35,637 nucleotides of DNA from JAAZHD01 sp012510895 (GTDB lineage Bacteria; Bacillota; Clostridia; Caldicoprobacterales; DTU083), in NCBI GenBank assembly GCA_050951465.1, contig JBMNJC010000013.1, positions 1 through 35,637 on the forward strand. The letters run 5' to 3'. The notes beneath the pieces are model-generated. The model was not told the DNA's origin and did not search any database. It saw only the letters and a list, made by a program, of their open reading frames with translations. Each line of letters opens with the position of its first letter. Positions within the stretch are counted from its first letter, which is position 1. Positions 1-9,477 of this stretch are shown in pieces. Made by a program: the position numbers and the translations under genes.

Positions 1-778
1 AATCGGAAAGGCTGTCCTGAATCTCATGGTTTTTATTCATAAGGTATGCCAGTTCTCTCCAGTCGGCATTAAGCAAAGCCTTCTTCCCTTCCCTGGCTAT
101 CACCGCTATTTCATCATACCCGTTTCTAACGGCCTGATCCCCTTCCAGCCATCTTTCCCTAAGGGGACGATGAAAACTTCCGGAATGATGCTTGATTCCC
201 GTATGGGCAACGACAAAAGGAAGCTCGTCTACATAATCCGATAGGTTTTCCACTGTTGCATACTGTTCCTTATGCCATTCCTTATAGTACTCTTTTCCGC
301 GAAAATCCACATAACAAAGTCCGCCGAAGGTGGTCATATAGGCGTCCTGATATCCGCACTGGCACTTCAGATAGTTAAGCTCAATTGTGCGGTTGATCTC
401 TGCTGTCTGATAGCGGTTGAGCTTAAGCCCCAAATGAGCTATAACTGCAGAAAGCACACTTGACAGGATGGCTGTAGAACCTGCCAGACCGGCCTGTACA
501 GGAATGCTGGTGTCTGTCGTAATCTTCGCTTTCAGATCGTAAGCTTTGAAAAAGCGGAGTACAGATCTTACTATATCGAAATAGTCTCCCTCGTTTTCAA
601 AGTCGTTTTTCCACCTTAATACCTTTTCTCCAAAGGAATTTACAATCAATAATTCGTCATGTTCTTCTATTGTTGCAACGGCTCTGTTTTTTATTGAGCA
701 TGCTATTAAGGAGCCGCCGTATCCATCAGTTGGGTTGCCTATAATTCCTGCTCTGCCTGCTGTAGTTGCTCTAATCAT
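1..778 (-). CDS. GHMP-family sugar kinase, glucuronokinase-like (3' end outside window)
   Basis: Translating the minus strand from ATG at 778 gives 259 codons open to the window edge, so the C-terminus is missing. A good ribosome binding site (GAGAAGGTGA) precedes the start. The N-terminus carries GRAGIIGNPTDGYGG. The GHMP phosphate-binding loop appears as PVQAGLAGSTAI near residue 97, and a GYQDAY...FGGL segment follows. The later HRPLRERWLEGD and KKALLN segments match, from memory, plant glucuronokinase better than galactokinase or heptokinase. The expected reaction is glucuronate plus ATP to glucuronate 1-phosphate in the cytoplasm. The gene follows a GalU-family nucleotidyltransferase and a UDP-glucuronate 4-epimerase, which fits this substrate. 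GHMP kinase membership is secure. The substrate is inference; a heptose or other uronic acid kinase is the alternative. Confidence 0.8.
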   Translation of the reverse strand, partial: MIRATTAGRAGIIGNPTDGYGGSLIACSIKNRAVATIEEHDELLIVNSFGEKVLRWKNDFENEGDYFDIVRSVLRFFKAYDLKAKITTDTSIPVQAGLAGSTAILSSVLSAVIAHLGLKLNRYQTAEINRTIELNYLKCQCGYQDAYMTTFGGLCYVDFRGKEYYKEWHKEQYATVENLSDYVDELPFVVAHTGIKHHSGSFHRPLRERWLEGDQAVRNGYDEIAVIAREGKKALLNADWRELAYLMNKNHEIQDSLSD

Positions 779-852
779 TCTATATCACCTTCTCATCTCT
801 GGTTGCTTCTGCAATCCCTCTTTCGTATCCCTTACAAACTAAAAATTTTTCT

Positions 853-1737
853 CTATAAATCTAATTTTCTAATAATATACTGCTTTAACTGATAACCGTA
901 TCTTTCATCAGCCAGTGCAAAATCCACAAAAGCTTCGTAATAAGAGATCATAGTCCCAATATCATATCTCTTTTCTTTCTCCGTAAGGCTGATGGAATAA
1001 CCCCTGATGCCTTCCTTAAGCAAAATCCTGATTGCATCGGTTAAATGAATCTCTCCGCCCGTTCCCGGCGCCACGCGTTCCAGGGCATCCATAATATCCG
1101 GCGGCATAATGTATCTGGCTGCAAAGGCTAAATTTGAAGGAGCAACCCGGGGTGATGGTTTTTCAATCACATCATCAATTTCAAGTATGTTTTCTTCAAG
1201 CTTTTTCCTTGGCTTTACAATTCCGTAGCGCTGTACCATGTCCATATGAACATGACGGGTTCCTACCACAAAGCTGTCAGGGTGATTCTTGTGCCAGTCA
1301 AGCATTCTTTTCAATAAGGGTTCTCTCTCACTAGAGTATATCACAGAATCGCCTAATGCAATAATGAAAGGTTCCCCGTTTATAAAACTCTTCCCGTGGC
1401 GAACCGCATCTCCAAGCCCCAGGGGATTGCTCTGCCTTGTATAGAAAAACTGGATATTCATATTTTCAAATTCCAATCTTTCAAACAAGTCTTTCTGCCC
1501 TGATGAGGAAAGCTTCTGATTTAATTCCAGATTCGAATCAAAATGATCCTCTATACTTCTTTTCATCTGCCCGGTTATTATGAGAATCTGATTAACCCCC
1601 ACTGAAGCCAGTTCCTCAACAATATACTGAATACAGGGCTTATCGCCTAAAGGTAGCATTTCTTTCGGCTGGGACTTGGTCAGGGGCAGCATCCGCGTAC
1701 CCAAACCCGCAGCCGGAATAATGGCCTTTTTAATCAT
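853..1737 (-). CDS. GalU-family UTP-sugar-1-phosphate uridylyltransferase
   Basis: This 294-residue protein has the usual length of GalU/GtaB. The nucleotide-binding signature GLGTRMLPLTKSQPKEMLP is at the N-terminus, followed by DKPCIQYIVEE, EDHFD and QSNPLGLGDAVRHGKSF. The metal/nucleotide segment reads GDSVI where GtaB has GDDIV. I use ATG 1737, nine bases after GAGGG; an in-frame GTG at 1740 is the only close alternative. By family it joins UTP and a hexose 1-phosphate to give UDP-sugar and pyrophosphate. GalU normally uses glucose 1-phosphate. Its place between a UDP-glucuronate 4-epimerase and a glucuronokinase-like gene suggests it may act on glucuronate 1-phosphate instead. The family is certain; the sugar is not. 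Confidence 0.92.
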   Translation of the reverse strand: MIKKAIIPAAGLGTRMLPLTKSQPKEMLPLGDKPCIQYIVEELASVGVNQILIITGQMKRSIEDHFDSNLELNQKLSSSGQKDLFERLEFENMNIQFFYTRQSNPLGLGDAVRHGKSFINGEPFIIALGDSVIYSSEREPLLKRMLDWHKNHPDSFVVGTRHVHMDMVQRYGIVKPRKKLEENILEIDDVIEKPSPRVAPSNLAFAARYIMPPDIMDALERVAPGTGGEIHLTDAIRILLKEGIRGYSISLTEKEKRYDIGTMISYYEAFVDFALADERYGYQLKQYIIRKLDL

Positions 1738-1802
1738 CACCCATCACCCTCTCAGCTTATACCTTGTAAATCTTTTACCCGTTCTTATTAATCTCAAACT
1801 CA

Positions 1803-2810
1803 TTATACCTTGTAATAATCTCTGTACCAGTCAACAAACTTCTGAAGCCCTTCTTCAATGCTTGTGCTCGGCCTGAAGTTAATATCCCGCTCCAGATCAG
1901 ACACATCGGCATAGGTTCTTATAACATCGCCGGGCTGCATGTCCAGATAGATTTTTTCTGCCTCCTTGCCAAGGGCAGTCTCCAGTGCCCTTATAAACCT
2001 CATCAGGGGTACAGGATTGTTATTGCCGATATTATAAACCTTATATGGTGCAAAGCTTGTACTCAAATCATCTATGCGTTCATTCCAGTCTTTTTTCCCT
2101 GCGGGAATTCTGTCAATCAGCTTCACGACACCTTCAACTATATCATCTATATATGTGAAATCCCTCTCCATTTTCCCATGATTGAAAACCTTAATTGGTT
2201 TCCCTGCCAGAATATCTTTAGTAAATGAGAAGTATGCCATATCCGGTCTGCCGTATGGGCCGTAAACCGTAAAGAATCTAAGCCCGGTTGTAGGAATGCC
2301 ATAAAGATGGCTGTAGGTATGGGCCATAAGTTCATTGGCCTTCTTAGTAGCAGCATATAAGGATACAGGATGATCCACATTATGATTGGTGGAAAAGGGT
2401 GCAACCTTATTGCCGCCGTAAACTGAACTTGAGGAAGCATAAAGAAGATGTTTTACCGGATAATGCCTGCAGGCTTCCAGTATGTTCATAAAGCCAACTA
2501 AGTTAGAATCCACATAAGCGTAAGGGTTCTCTATGGAATAACGGACACCTGCCTGTGCCGCCAGGTTTACGACATAAGTAGGGTTATGGGTTTCAAATAT
2601 CTTATCTACAGACTCTTTGTCTTTTAAGTCCACTTTCTCAAATCTAAATTTATCATACTTCTTTAAGATTTCAAGCCTTGAATGCTTCAAACCCGGATCA
2701 TAATAGTCGTTTAAGTTATCAATTCCTATTATCTCACATGATTGATCCAATAATCTTTTTGAAAGGTGAAAACCAATGAAGCCGGCTGCACCGGTTACTA
2801 GAATTTTCAT
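1803..2810 (-). CDS. UDP-glucuronate 4-epimerase (NAD-dependent SDR)
   Basis: The protein has 335 residues from ATG 2810, placed after GAGGTAATTGCAT; the longer frame begins only with a TTG. The Rossmann motif GAAGFIGFHL is at residues 7-16. DNLNDYYDPGLKHSRL at about 31-46 is typical of the UDP-glucuronate 4-epimerase (CapI/GAE) branch of the extended SDR family. The catalytic set is ASSSSVYG near 125-132 and YAATK with Tyr152 and Lys156. The C-terminal sugar-binding region keeps RDFTYIDD and NIGNNNPV. It would interconvert UDP-glucuronate and UDP-galacturonate in the cytoplasm, supplying a uronic acid donor for the glycosyltransferases upstream. It is co-directional with the GalU-like gene 65 bases downstream. 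Confidence in the activity is high by family resemblance. Confidence 0.9.
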   Translation of the reverse strand: MKILVTGAAGFIGFHLSKRLLDQSCEIIGIDNLNDYYDPGLKHSRLEILKKYDKFRFEKVDLKDKESVDKIFETHNPTYVVNLAAQAGVRYSIENPYAYVDSNLVGFMNILEACRHYPVKHLLYASSSSVYGGNKVAPFSTNHNVDHPVSLYAATKKANELMAHTYSHLYGIPTTGLRFFTVYGPYGRPDMAYFSFTKDILAGKPIKVFNHGKMERDFTYIDDIVEGVVKLIDRIPAGKKDWNERIDDLSTSFAPYKVYNIGNNNPVPLMRFIRALETALGKEAEKIYLDMQPGDVIRTYADVSDLERDINFRPSTSIEEGLQKFVDWYRDYYKV

Positions 2811-2841
2811 ATGCAATTACCTCAATTCGATAACATAATGT

Positions 2842-4143
2842 TTACTCAAATTGCTTTCTGATTTCATCTTTTAAATATTTATTTGAAAGAATATACGTAG
2901 TCAAATAATATAAGGTCATTGAAAGACTGTAAAGTATTATAGCAAATCTGGGCTCTGCACTCAATAATCTGGCTGTTAAAAAAGATAGAAAAACCAATGC
3001 AAGGCCGCCTAAATCCAAAAACATCTTTTCTTTTTGTCTTTCCAAAACCTCGTACACTCTGCTTACAGGGGAAAAAACAAAGTCTGCATATATAGCTACA
3101 GCCAAATACCTGGCTAATACACCAGATTCCAGCCATTCAGAACCAAACACTAATGAAAAGAGAAATGGACCTAATGCAATAAGCACTATTAAAGGTATTA
3201 AACCGAGCACAATCATTTTTTTCAACAGCTTATCAGAAAGTTTCTTTAGTTCTTTTGGTTTAGACTTTCCTATACTTGCAGCCTCTGCAAAAAAAACATT
3301 CCTTACAGAGTGTCCTACTAAAGTCATAGGCAGCTTAACTACAGTGTTTGCTAAACCATACAAGCCGACAACCTCATTGCCATACATTGTTAAGCTGAAT
3401 ACAGGAAGTTGATTCTTTAGTGTTGCTAAAAAAGTACTGGGGGTTTGGTACATTGGAAAGTTCTTATACCTTTTTAAGCTCCAGGTTAAATCTTTTCTTT
3501 TTATCTTTTTAACTAATGCCAGCTCATTCTTAACAAAATATTTAGTAAAAGAAATAACGCTGATGCTTTCACTCATTATTTTACCCAGAAGAAGACCCCA
3601 GGCACCAAATCCAAGATAGCCTGCACCGATTTTGGTAAGATTCCCTATCAGATTCTGTCCAACTCTTGTTTTAGAAATTAAGTTAAAATTTTTCCTTCTA
3701 TACATCCATTGAATCTGAATATTATATAATCCTACCATAAATACGCCTAACGAAACAAAATACTTGTACTTAATCAATTCATCAGCATCAAGTAATTTAA
3801 GGATAACATCTCCTTTTACAGCAAGAGACAGAGTCAGTATAAAAGAGAAGATGCATAGTATGAATAAACATAAACCGGCTACATTAACTGCTTTATCATC
3901 ATCTTCTGCAATTGGTATTGCCATTTCATATCTTAAGGACTGAAATGAAAGCACCATCAGCAGCGATGTCAGCACCGCCATTACACCGTATTCTTCAGGA
4001 CTGTATAATCTCGTTATTATAGGCGAAAAAAACATATTTAAAACTTGTGCTATTGCTGCCCCGCCTGTAATAACCAATATATTCCTGGCAATCTTATTTT
4101 TTAATAACTGTGCTTTTTTTTTCAATATAAATTCTCTAACCAT
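2842..4143 (-). CDS. Wzx-type lipid-linked oligosaccharide flippase (operon A)
   Basis: This 433-residue protein is almost entirely hydrophobic segments, about 12 or more predicted membrane helices. The start region (GAAIAQVLNMFFSPIITRLYSPEEYG) and the RYEMAIPI segment are typical of the polysaccharide biosynthesis (MOP superfamily) flippases. It should move undecaprenyl-diphosphate-linked glycan units from the inner to the outer face of the membrane. It sits between the TupA-like gene and the UDP-glucuronate 4-epimerase in operon A. A second, divergent flippase is at 20283-21701, so each operon has its own exporter. GGAG is rather far (about 15 bases) before ATG 4143; no better start is visible. 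The transported glycan cannot be named from sequence. Confidence 0.9.
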   Translation of the reverse strand: MVREFILKKKAQLLKNKIARNILVITGGAAIAQVLNMFFSPIITRLYSPEEYGVMAVLTSLLMVLSFQSLRYEMAIPIAEDDDKAVNVAGLCLFILCIFSFILTLSLAVKGDVILKLLDADELIKYKYFVSLGVFMVGLYNIQIQWMYRRKNFNLISKTRVGQNLIGNLTKIGAGYLGFGAWGLLLGKIMSESISVISFTKYFVKNELALVKKIKRKDLTWSLKRYKNFPMYQTPSTFLATLKNQLPVFSLTMYGNEVVGLYGLANTVVKLPMTLVGHSVRNVFFAEAASIGKSKPKELKKLSDKLLKKMIVLGLIPLIVLIALGPFLFSLVFGSEWLESGVLARYLAVAIYADFVFSPVSRVYEVLERQKEKMFLDLGGLALVFLSFLTARLLSAEPRFAIILYSLSMTLYYLTTYILSNKYLKDEIRKQFE

Positions 4144-4188
4144 TATTAAAGCTTCATCTCCATAAAGTAAGCGTGATACGCTATTCTT

Positions 4189-5056
4189 CTAACCCAGATC
4201 TATCATTCTTCCGTAATACTCATTCCACTTCTCATCATCGGGGATGAATCTTTCAAATCCAGCTCCATGATAAAATGTAATTTCTCCAAAATAGATATGG
4301 TCTTTGACGATATAGAAATCTATCCTGGCTTGTCTGAAATCAGAGCCAAGTATTTCAGCATATTTTATAAGTTCATCCATCTGCCTTGGCTTTTCCAAAA
4401 CTTTATCAGACATAGGATGCTCAAGTGTATGATCAAGTTTATTCCAATTTAAATCATATAAACTTCTGTTATGCTTTACTTCACGGTCATGGTCTACCTC
4501 GATCAATGCAGCTTTGCCGTTAAATATAAATACCTTATAATCTTCAGGGACTTTACCATCTTCACTTATAAATTTTTCAACTATTACTTTGCGTTCTATA
4601 TTTTTATAAGCCCATTCCCGCTTAGGATAGTAGTAATTTGTTTTCAACCATTTTCGGAGCTTTTTAATTATTTCTTCTTTATTAATGTTGTTTTTATCCT
4701 TAACTATTATATTGGTTCCGCTTGCATGATTGGTTTTTATAACAAATGATTCCGGTAAAGCATCAAAAGGAATGTCATCAGGGTTATCTCCTGCCCAGAG
4801 CAGCGGAATTAAAAATGATGAATCCAGTTTTTGTTTCACATAATCCCTGACCTTATACTTATCGGCCAAATCAGTCATTATAGGCCGGCGATCGTAAATT
4901 TTCATCCAATTTATTTTATCATTAAAAGTTTTTGGATTCGAAAGATTTATCGGCTTTCCTGTCCTCAAATATGAATATATATATAAATACAGCTTATCGG
5001 GGTAATAACTTCCCGTATACTTCCATAGCACCCATTAACTTTTTTTTGATATACAT
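4189..5056 (-). CDS. TupA-like ATP-grasp protein, apparent frameshift near start
   Basis: The main frame (4189-5031) encodes about 280 residues with the N-terminal YPDKLYLYIYSYLRTGKPINL and NPKTFNDKINWMKIYDR segments, then SFVIKTNHASGTNI and IVEKFI, typical of TupA-like ATP-grasp proteins found among teichuronic acid and capsule genes. The precise reaction of this family is poorly known. The only start in that frame is a GTG at 5031 directly after a stop and without a ribosome binding site. A much better start, ATG 5056 after AAAGGAGAGACAGC, is in another frame. Dropping one base from the GGG run (plus-strand ccc 5031-5033) joins the two and adds a short N-terminus. It is either a start-proximal frameshift or a sequence error. 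Confidence 0.8.
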
Positions 5057-5125
5057 GCTGTCTCTCCTTTAAGTCACGACAGTTAAAAATACACCATTTA
5101 GTAATAACTGATCGTGAATATTGAA

Positions 5126-6223
5126 CTAATTATCATGTTCTAAATAGAAATCCTCAAGCCACTTAATATTATGGTCATTATCATATCCGGCCCTAATAAT
5201 CTCGTTTGATGTATCTCGTCTGATATAGCCGTCCTTATACTTCAATACTTCCTTTGCCCATTTTTCTGAACTCTCTTCCAGGGAAAGAAACTCTATCAAA
5301 TCCGTAATTTTTATCGAATCTGTAATCCGATCAGATGCAACACATCTTAAGCCGGCTGCCTGAGCCTCTGCCAGTACATTGGGAAACCCTTCAAACAGTG
5401 AAGGAAACAAAAACACATCCATAGCTTGCAATAGATCCGGGACGTCTGACCTGACTCCTAAAAATTTAATTTTTTCCTGCAGATTATAAAACTTTACCTT
5501 CTGTTCAATATTGTCTCTTAGGTGACCTTCGCCTATCAGCAGCAGAATCGAACCACTATGCATATTAACAATATGACGAAATATTTCGATCAAAAATTCA
5601 TGGTTCTTTTGAACATGAAATCTTCCAATATGACCAATTACAAATTTTTCGCTGATATTTAGTTTTTCCCTAACAATAGCCCGTTTATCTTCATCAAACA
5701 AATACATTTTGGTATCCAATGAATTTTTTAAAATAGTAAACTCAGCATTCTTTCCAAATAACCATTCACCAGCCAAATCAGAAACTGCAAATTTGTGGGT
5801 TACATACCTTGATATTCTCCTTCTGTTGAACCTTGTGCAATAATAAATGATGAATGCCGGGCGGACCTGAGCTGTTTCTGCTGTGAGCTATTATTGTTTT
5901 AACTCCATTCTTTTTGGCTGCCTTCAACACTTCGATATTTGATAATGAAGGCAAATGAACATGCACAACTTTATATTCCGGGTAATCAATAAAGAACTGA
6001 TTTAAATCCCTTTTATGCAAAAGATAATTTTTGCGCCTTGGAGTAACATGATATAATTTTCCTCCTAACGATTCAATTTTCATCATCGTAATATCCTCTG
6101 CCTTCCTTTTTGCACCAAAAAATCAAACTGTACCTTATCTCTGTCTATATTTCTGTAGATATTCATCAGTTTTGTTTCTATTCCGCCACAGTCCATCTTA
6201 GAGACACATTGTAATACTCTCAT
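5126..6223 (-). pseudogene. GT4 glycosyltransferase, broken by three apparent +1 frameshifts
   Basis: Three reading frames must be joined to recover one GT4 enzyme of about 365 residues. ATG 6223 opens MRVLQCVSKMDCGGIETKLMN, which fails after about 46 codons. The middle frame (5778-6086) gives IESLGGKLYHVTP and HVHLPSLS. The last frame (5126-5776) holds the C-terminal donor-binding domain with GHIGRFHVQKNHEFLIEIF and FPSLFEGFPNVLAEAQAAGL. The breaks fit one extra base in A5 (6107-6111), A4 (6077-6080) and GG (5831-5832). If repaired it is a clear paralogue of the intact gene at 22947-24062. It would transfer a sugar from a nucleotide donor at the inner membrane face. It is dead if the shifts are real; if they are errors it is an ordinary gene. 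Confidence 0.85.
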
Positions 6224-6267
6224 TCTTAAGGCACATCCTTCCAATTAAGCTATAAACACCCTTCCAG

Positions 6268-7442
6268 TCATTTAGCATTCATTACAAAACAACTCCAAAA
6301 CTCATTTCTCTTCTGATCTAATAAAACCTTTGTATACTGTTTAGCTGTTTCTAAATTTTCCTTTGTTAAACTCATTGAAAGCTCTTTATCACAAATAACC
6401 CTTTCGATCTTCTCTGCCAACGCATTATAATCACCAGGCCTGTGGATACAGCTGCCATCAATCAATTCAGGAATACCACCAGCACTGGAAGCAATTACAG
6501 GACAGCCTCTGCTCATAGCCTCAATTACCGCCCTTGGCAGACCCTCCTGAAAACTAGGTTGAATATATATATCCATTTGGTCCAGCCACTTTAAAACCGG
6601 TTCTCCGCCGGGTAATACACCACAAAATTTTACTTTGTCTTTAATGCCAAGCTTTCCGACATCTGCTGCCCAGGGTTCAATATCACCATCACCCAATATA
6701 TGAAATTCAAATTCCAATGCCTTTCGACTCTAAAATGCTTAAAGCCTTAAAGGCGACATCCCACCCTTTGATACGATTCTTCAAGCTGCCTATCATACCA
6801 ATCTTATAAACATTTGTATGCTTTAACCGGTTTAGTCTAATATTATACGATTCTTCGAAGATATCATTTATCTCAACATTAGATACATTTGTAGGTTTTC
6901 CATTAGTGGGATATCTCCTTTGTAGGAATTCATTTGTAACATATAAGGTATATGGTGAATCCAAAACAAGTTTTTTCATTTTGTACATAGCTAAAGGCGC
7001 ATAAAGTTTTGCCATTAATCTGCCATGATTCCAAAGGGCATCCCATACACACGCAACAACTTCCACAGCATATGGTTTTCCTAAATCCTTCGCTATTTTA
7101 ATAGCCATATTTCCAATCTCACTCGGCAGTCGTGCTATCAATGCATCTGAATAAATCAAAGTTTTCCTTATAATTTCTTCTGCTTTCTTCCTGTTTGTAA
7201 ATTGTTTCACCGGACCGCTTATTGATGGAACAGGCTGCAGGCTTGTCCCTTCTAAATCGAACTTATTGTACTGTTTATTGTTATAATTATCACTCAGCTT
7301 TTCTAATCTGGCCAGGACGATAATCTCATCGAAATGGTTTAAATATCTCTTCCAGACCTGATTATTATAAGCTCCGCCCGTATATAAATTTCCCTTCTTT
7401 ATCTTGTTTGAACAGATGGTCATGTGCGAATGCCAGTTTCAT
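6268..7442 (-). pseudogene. GT4 glycosyltransferase, broken by two apparent +1 frameshifts
   Basis: The gene should start at ATG 7442 after GGAGAT, giving MKLAFAHDHLFKQDKEG. It then jumps frame at a GGG run (7392-7394) into the 6707-7423 frame (LYTGGAYNNQVWKRYL, AVEVVACVWDALWN, LYVTNEFLQRRYP). A second jump at GG (6714-6715) leads into the 6268-6717 frame, which holds the donor-binding half: FHILGDGD, WLDQMDIYIQPSFQEGLPR, AVIEAMSRGCPVI. Removing one base at each site restores about 390 residues. This aligns end to end with the intact glycosyltransferase at 14764-15930, for example TNEYLQKKYP and QPSRQEGLPRALIEAMSRG. It is the second of three adjacent damaged GT4 genes in operon A. Family is secure; sugar specificity is unknown. 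Confidence 0.85.
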
Positions 7443-7454
7443 ATCTCCACACCT

Positions 7455-8611
7455 TTACTGAATTTCTTTGTTAATTATACTTGCATACAGATCCAAATGC
7501 TTGTTTATATTGTTATCCAAAGAATAAACCTCTCTTACTCTTTTAAGGTTTCTCTCTTTTTCTTCATCCAGCTTATTTCTGTTGTTATAATAATCTAGAA
7601 TTCTTTCTACAAATTCATCAGCAGTATCAAAAACATTATTCGGATTACCTACTACCTCAACAGAACCACCGGCATTTGTTGTTAAAACCGCTGTTTTTCT
7701 GCTCATGGCTTCAATAAGCGTTCTTCCAAAAGACTCAGTATTATAGTGGGAGGTCAGAACAAACACATCGATATCATAATAAAACTTATCCATCTCTTCC
7801 AGCGTAATATTTATTTTCCCGTCAAACCTGTCTCCAAGCACTTCGCTTAGCTCTGCATACATATTTTTTGTATGCTTAAGCGATTTTTTATCCAGACAAC
7901 CTATTGCCATCTTAATCTCTAAACCGTCACCTATAATTTCATTAAGTTTTTTCGATATTTCTACTGCCAGCGGCCAGTTCTTCCATTCTGTATATCTCCC
8001 GGCAAAACCCACAATAATTCTTTCTTCATTAGAACTTATTAAACTCTCATCCAATGTTTCAAATAGTTCGCCTGCGGTATTTTCAATCAGCCTGTAATCT
8101 AAGGTGATTCCTTTTTTGTCCAATGCCTTTTTCCAGTGTTTCATGTTGAATTCAGTTGTAGTCACAAGCAGATTTAACTCTTTCATAAAAAAGTAAAAAG
8201 CTGCCTGATCGGTTTGCTATACTTTGTATACAGGCCTCTTTCTGTATGAATAATATAACTGTCTTTAGCGATAAAACCAAACTTTTTTAATAATGCAACC
8301 ATAAAAAAGCTTACCTGTGCCTGAGTGTGGATTATTCTCGGCTTATAAGCGGTAATAATCTTCTTAACTTCCATAATATATCTTATAAAACTCAGCGAAA
8401 ATCTTATCAGATGCTTAAGTCTTGTATGCTCAGTTAAATCAAAATATTTAACCCCGGTTTCCGGGTCACTTATTTTACCGGGTTGCACAACTCCCAGAGA
8501 ATATTTATCTTTTACTCCACTTATTATGATCTTCGTAGATTCTTGTTCTCCTCCAACCGTATCCAATCCATTATCTGTCAAAAGCAAAATATCTAAGCAA
8601 CACTTGCTCAT
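7455..8611 (-). pseudogene. GT4 glycosyltransferase split by a -1 frameshift
   Basis: The N-terminal acceptor half (to 8183) begins at ATG 8611, just after the SDR gene, with DILLLTDNGLDTVGGEQESTK and HTQAQVSFFMVALL. It stops at TGA where the second half opens with an overlapping ATG (8186). The second half (7455-8186) carries GFAGRYTEWKNWPLAVEI, VLTSHYNTESFGRTLIEAMSRK and TNAGGSVEVV, the GT4 donor site. Together they make about 385 residues, one normal GT4 enzyme. Adding one T to the T6 run at 8187-8192 joins them. This is the only break in the window that looks like a missing base. Because the halves overlap as ATGA, coupled translation into two chains, or slippage on T6, cannot be excluded. 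Confidence 0.8.
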
Positions 8612-8613
8612 AT

Positions 8614-9477
8614 TCAATTCCCCAATTCTGTTATTTCAATTGATTCTGCTAAATTCCTTATCTGATAGTTTGCTCTGCTATATTTACTCATATTTTTCTC
8701 ATATACTAAGTTGCCGAATATCTTTTTAACTAATGCAGATTTATCAATCATCAACCGAAGTACAGGATTGAATGCTTTAACCAACTTTATTCTTTTTCCA
8801 TGTACTTTTGCAATGAGCCTCACCATTTCACTGGTTTTCACATACTCAGCATTCTGCGGAAAAAATAAACCGCTCTCTTCATAGTCGATCATAAGTTTGA
8901 TGAACTCGCAAAGGTTTTCTATATAAATCATGCTGCGCTCATTAAAAAAGTCAGGAAACACCGGCGTTTTCTTAGCCAGGTTCGCGAGTCTGGGATAATT
9001 TCCCTTACATCCTTTTCCATAGACCATAGGCGGTCTTAAAATAACAACCTTAAAATTATCATCTTCCATAGACCTTATTCCCTGCTCAGCCTGCAGCTTG
9101 CTATCACCATAATCATTGCTTGGTACAGGCTCCGTGAATCTGTCAATAACTCTTTTGCTGCTGCTGTCGCCATATACTATTATGCTGCTCATGAAAATAA
9201 ACTGCTTAACGCCCTCTTTCCTGGCCTTTTCAGCAGTTTCAATTGCGAGATCTCTGTTGACTTCATAATATAAATTTCTCAACCTGGAATTGGTTGGAAC
9301 ATGTGCTATCCCGGCTACATGAAAAACCACATCATAACCAGAGAAATCCTTCTCTTTCCATGTGCTGTCTCTCATATCAACCGTATCCACTTTATATTTA
9401 TCAGGCTCCCTTTCTAACCACTTCTCAAAACTAGTTCCTATATAGCTGTCTGCGCCTGTAATAAGGATTCTTTTCAT
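8614..9477 (-). CDS. NAD(P)-dependent sugar epimerase/reductase (extended SDR, WbpV-like)
   Basis: The 287-residue protein has a Rossmann nucleotide-binding loop GADSYIG at 8-14, FHVAGIAHVP near 52-61, FMSSIIVYGD near 95-104 and the catalytic YGDSK with Tyr123 and Lys127. It is shorter than UDP-glucose 4-epimerase and resembles the small SDRs (WbpV or galE-like) often paired with initiating sugar-1-phosphate transferases. These commonly finish a UDP-linked deoxy or amino sugar. Here the pairing is tight: its ATG overlaps the stop of the phosphoglycosyl transferase by four bases (ATGA). I infer that it makes the first sugar, which the transferase then loads onto undecaprenyl phosphate. The exact substrate is not determined; a 4-ketoreductase and a 4-epimerase are both possible. 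Confidence 0.82.
   Translation of the reverse strand: MKRILITGADSYIGTSFEKWLEREPDKYKVDTVDMRDSTWKEKDFSGYDVVFHVAGIAHVPTNSRLRNLYYEVNRDLAIETAEKARKEGVKQFIFMSSIIVYGDSSSKRVIDRFTEPVPSNDYGDSKLQAEQGIRSMEDDNFKVVILRPPMVYGKGCKGNYPRLANLAKKTPVFPDFFNERSMIYIENLCEFIKLMIDYEESGLFFPQNAEYVKTSEMVRLIAKVHGKRIKLVKAFNPVLRLMIDKSALVKKIFGNLVYEKNMSKYSRANYQIRNLAESIEITELGN

Noticed and set aside
853..1740. GTG at 1740 as the start of the GalU-like gene
   Set aside because: ATG 1737 is adjacent, better spaced from GAGGG and matches the family's usual N-terminus.
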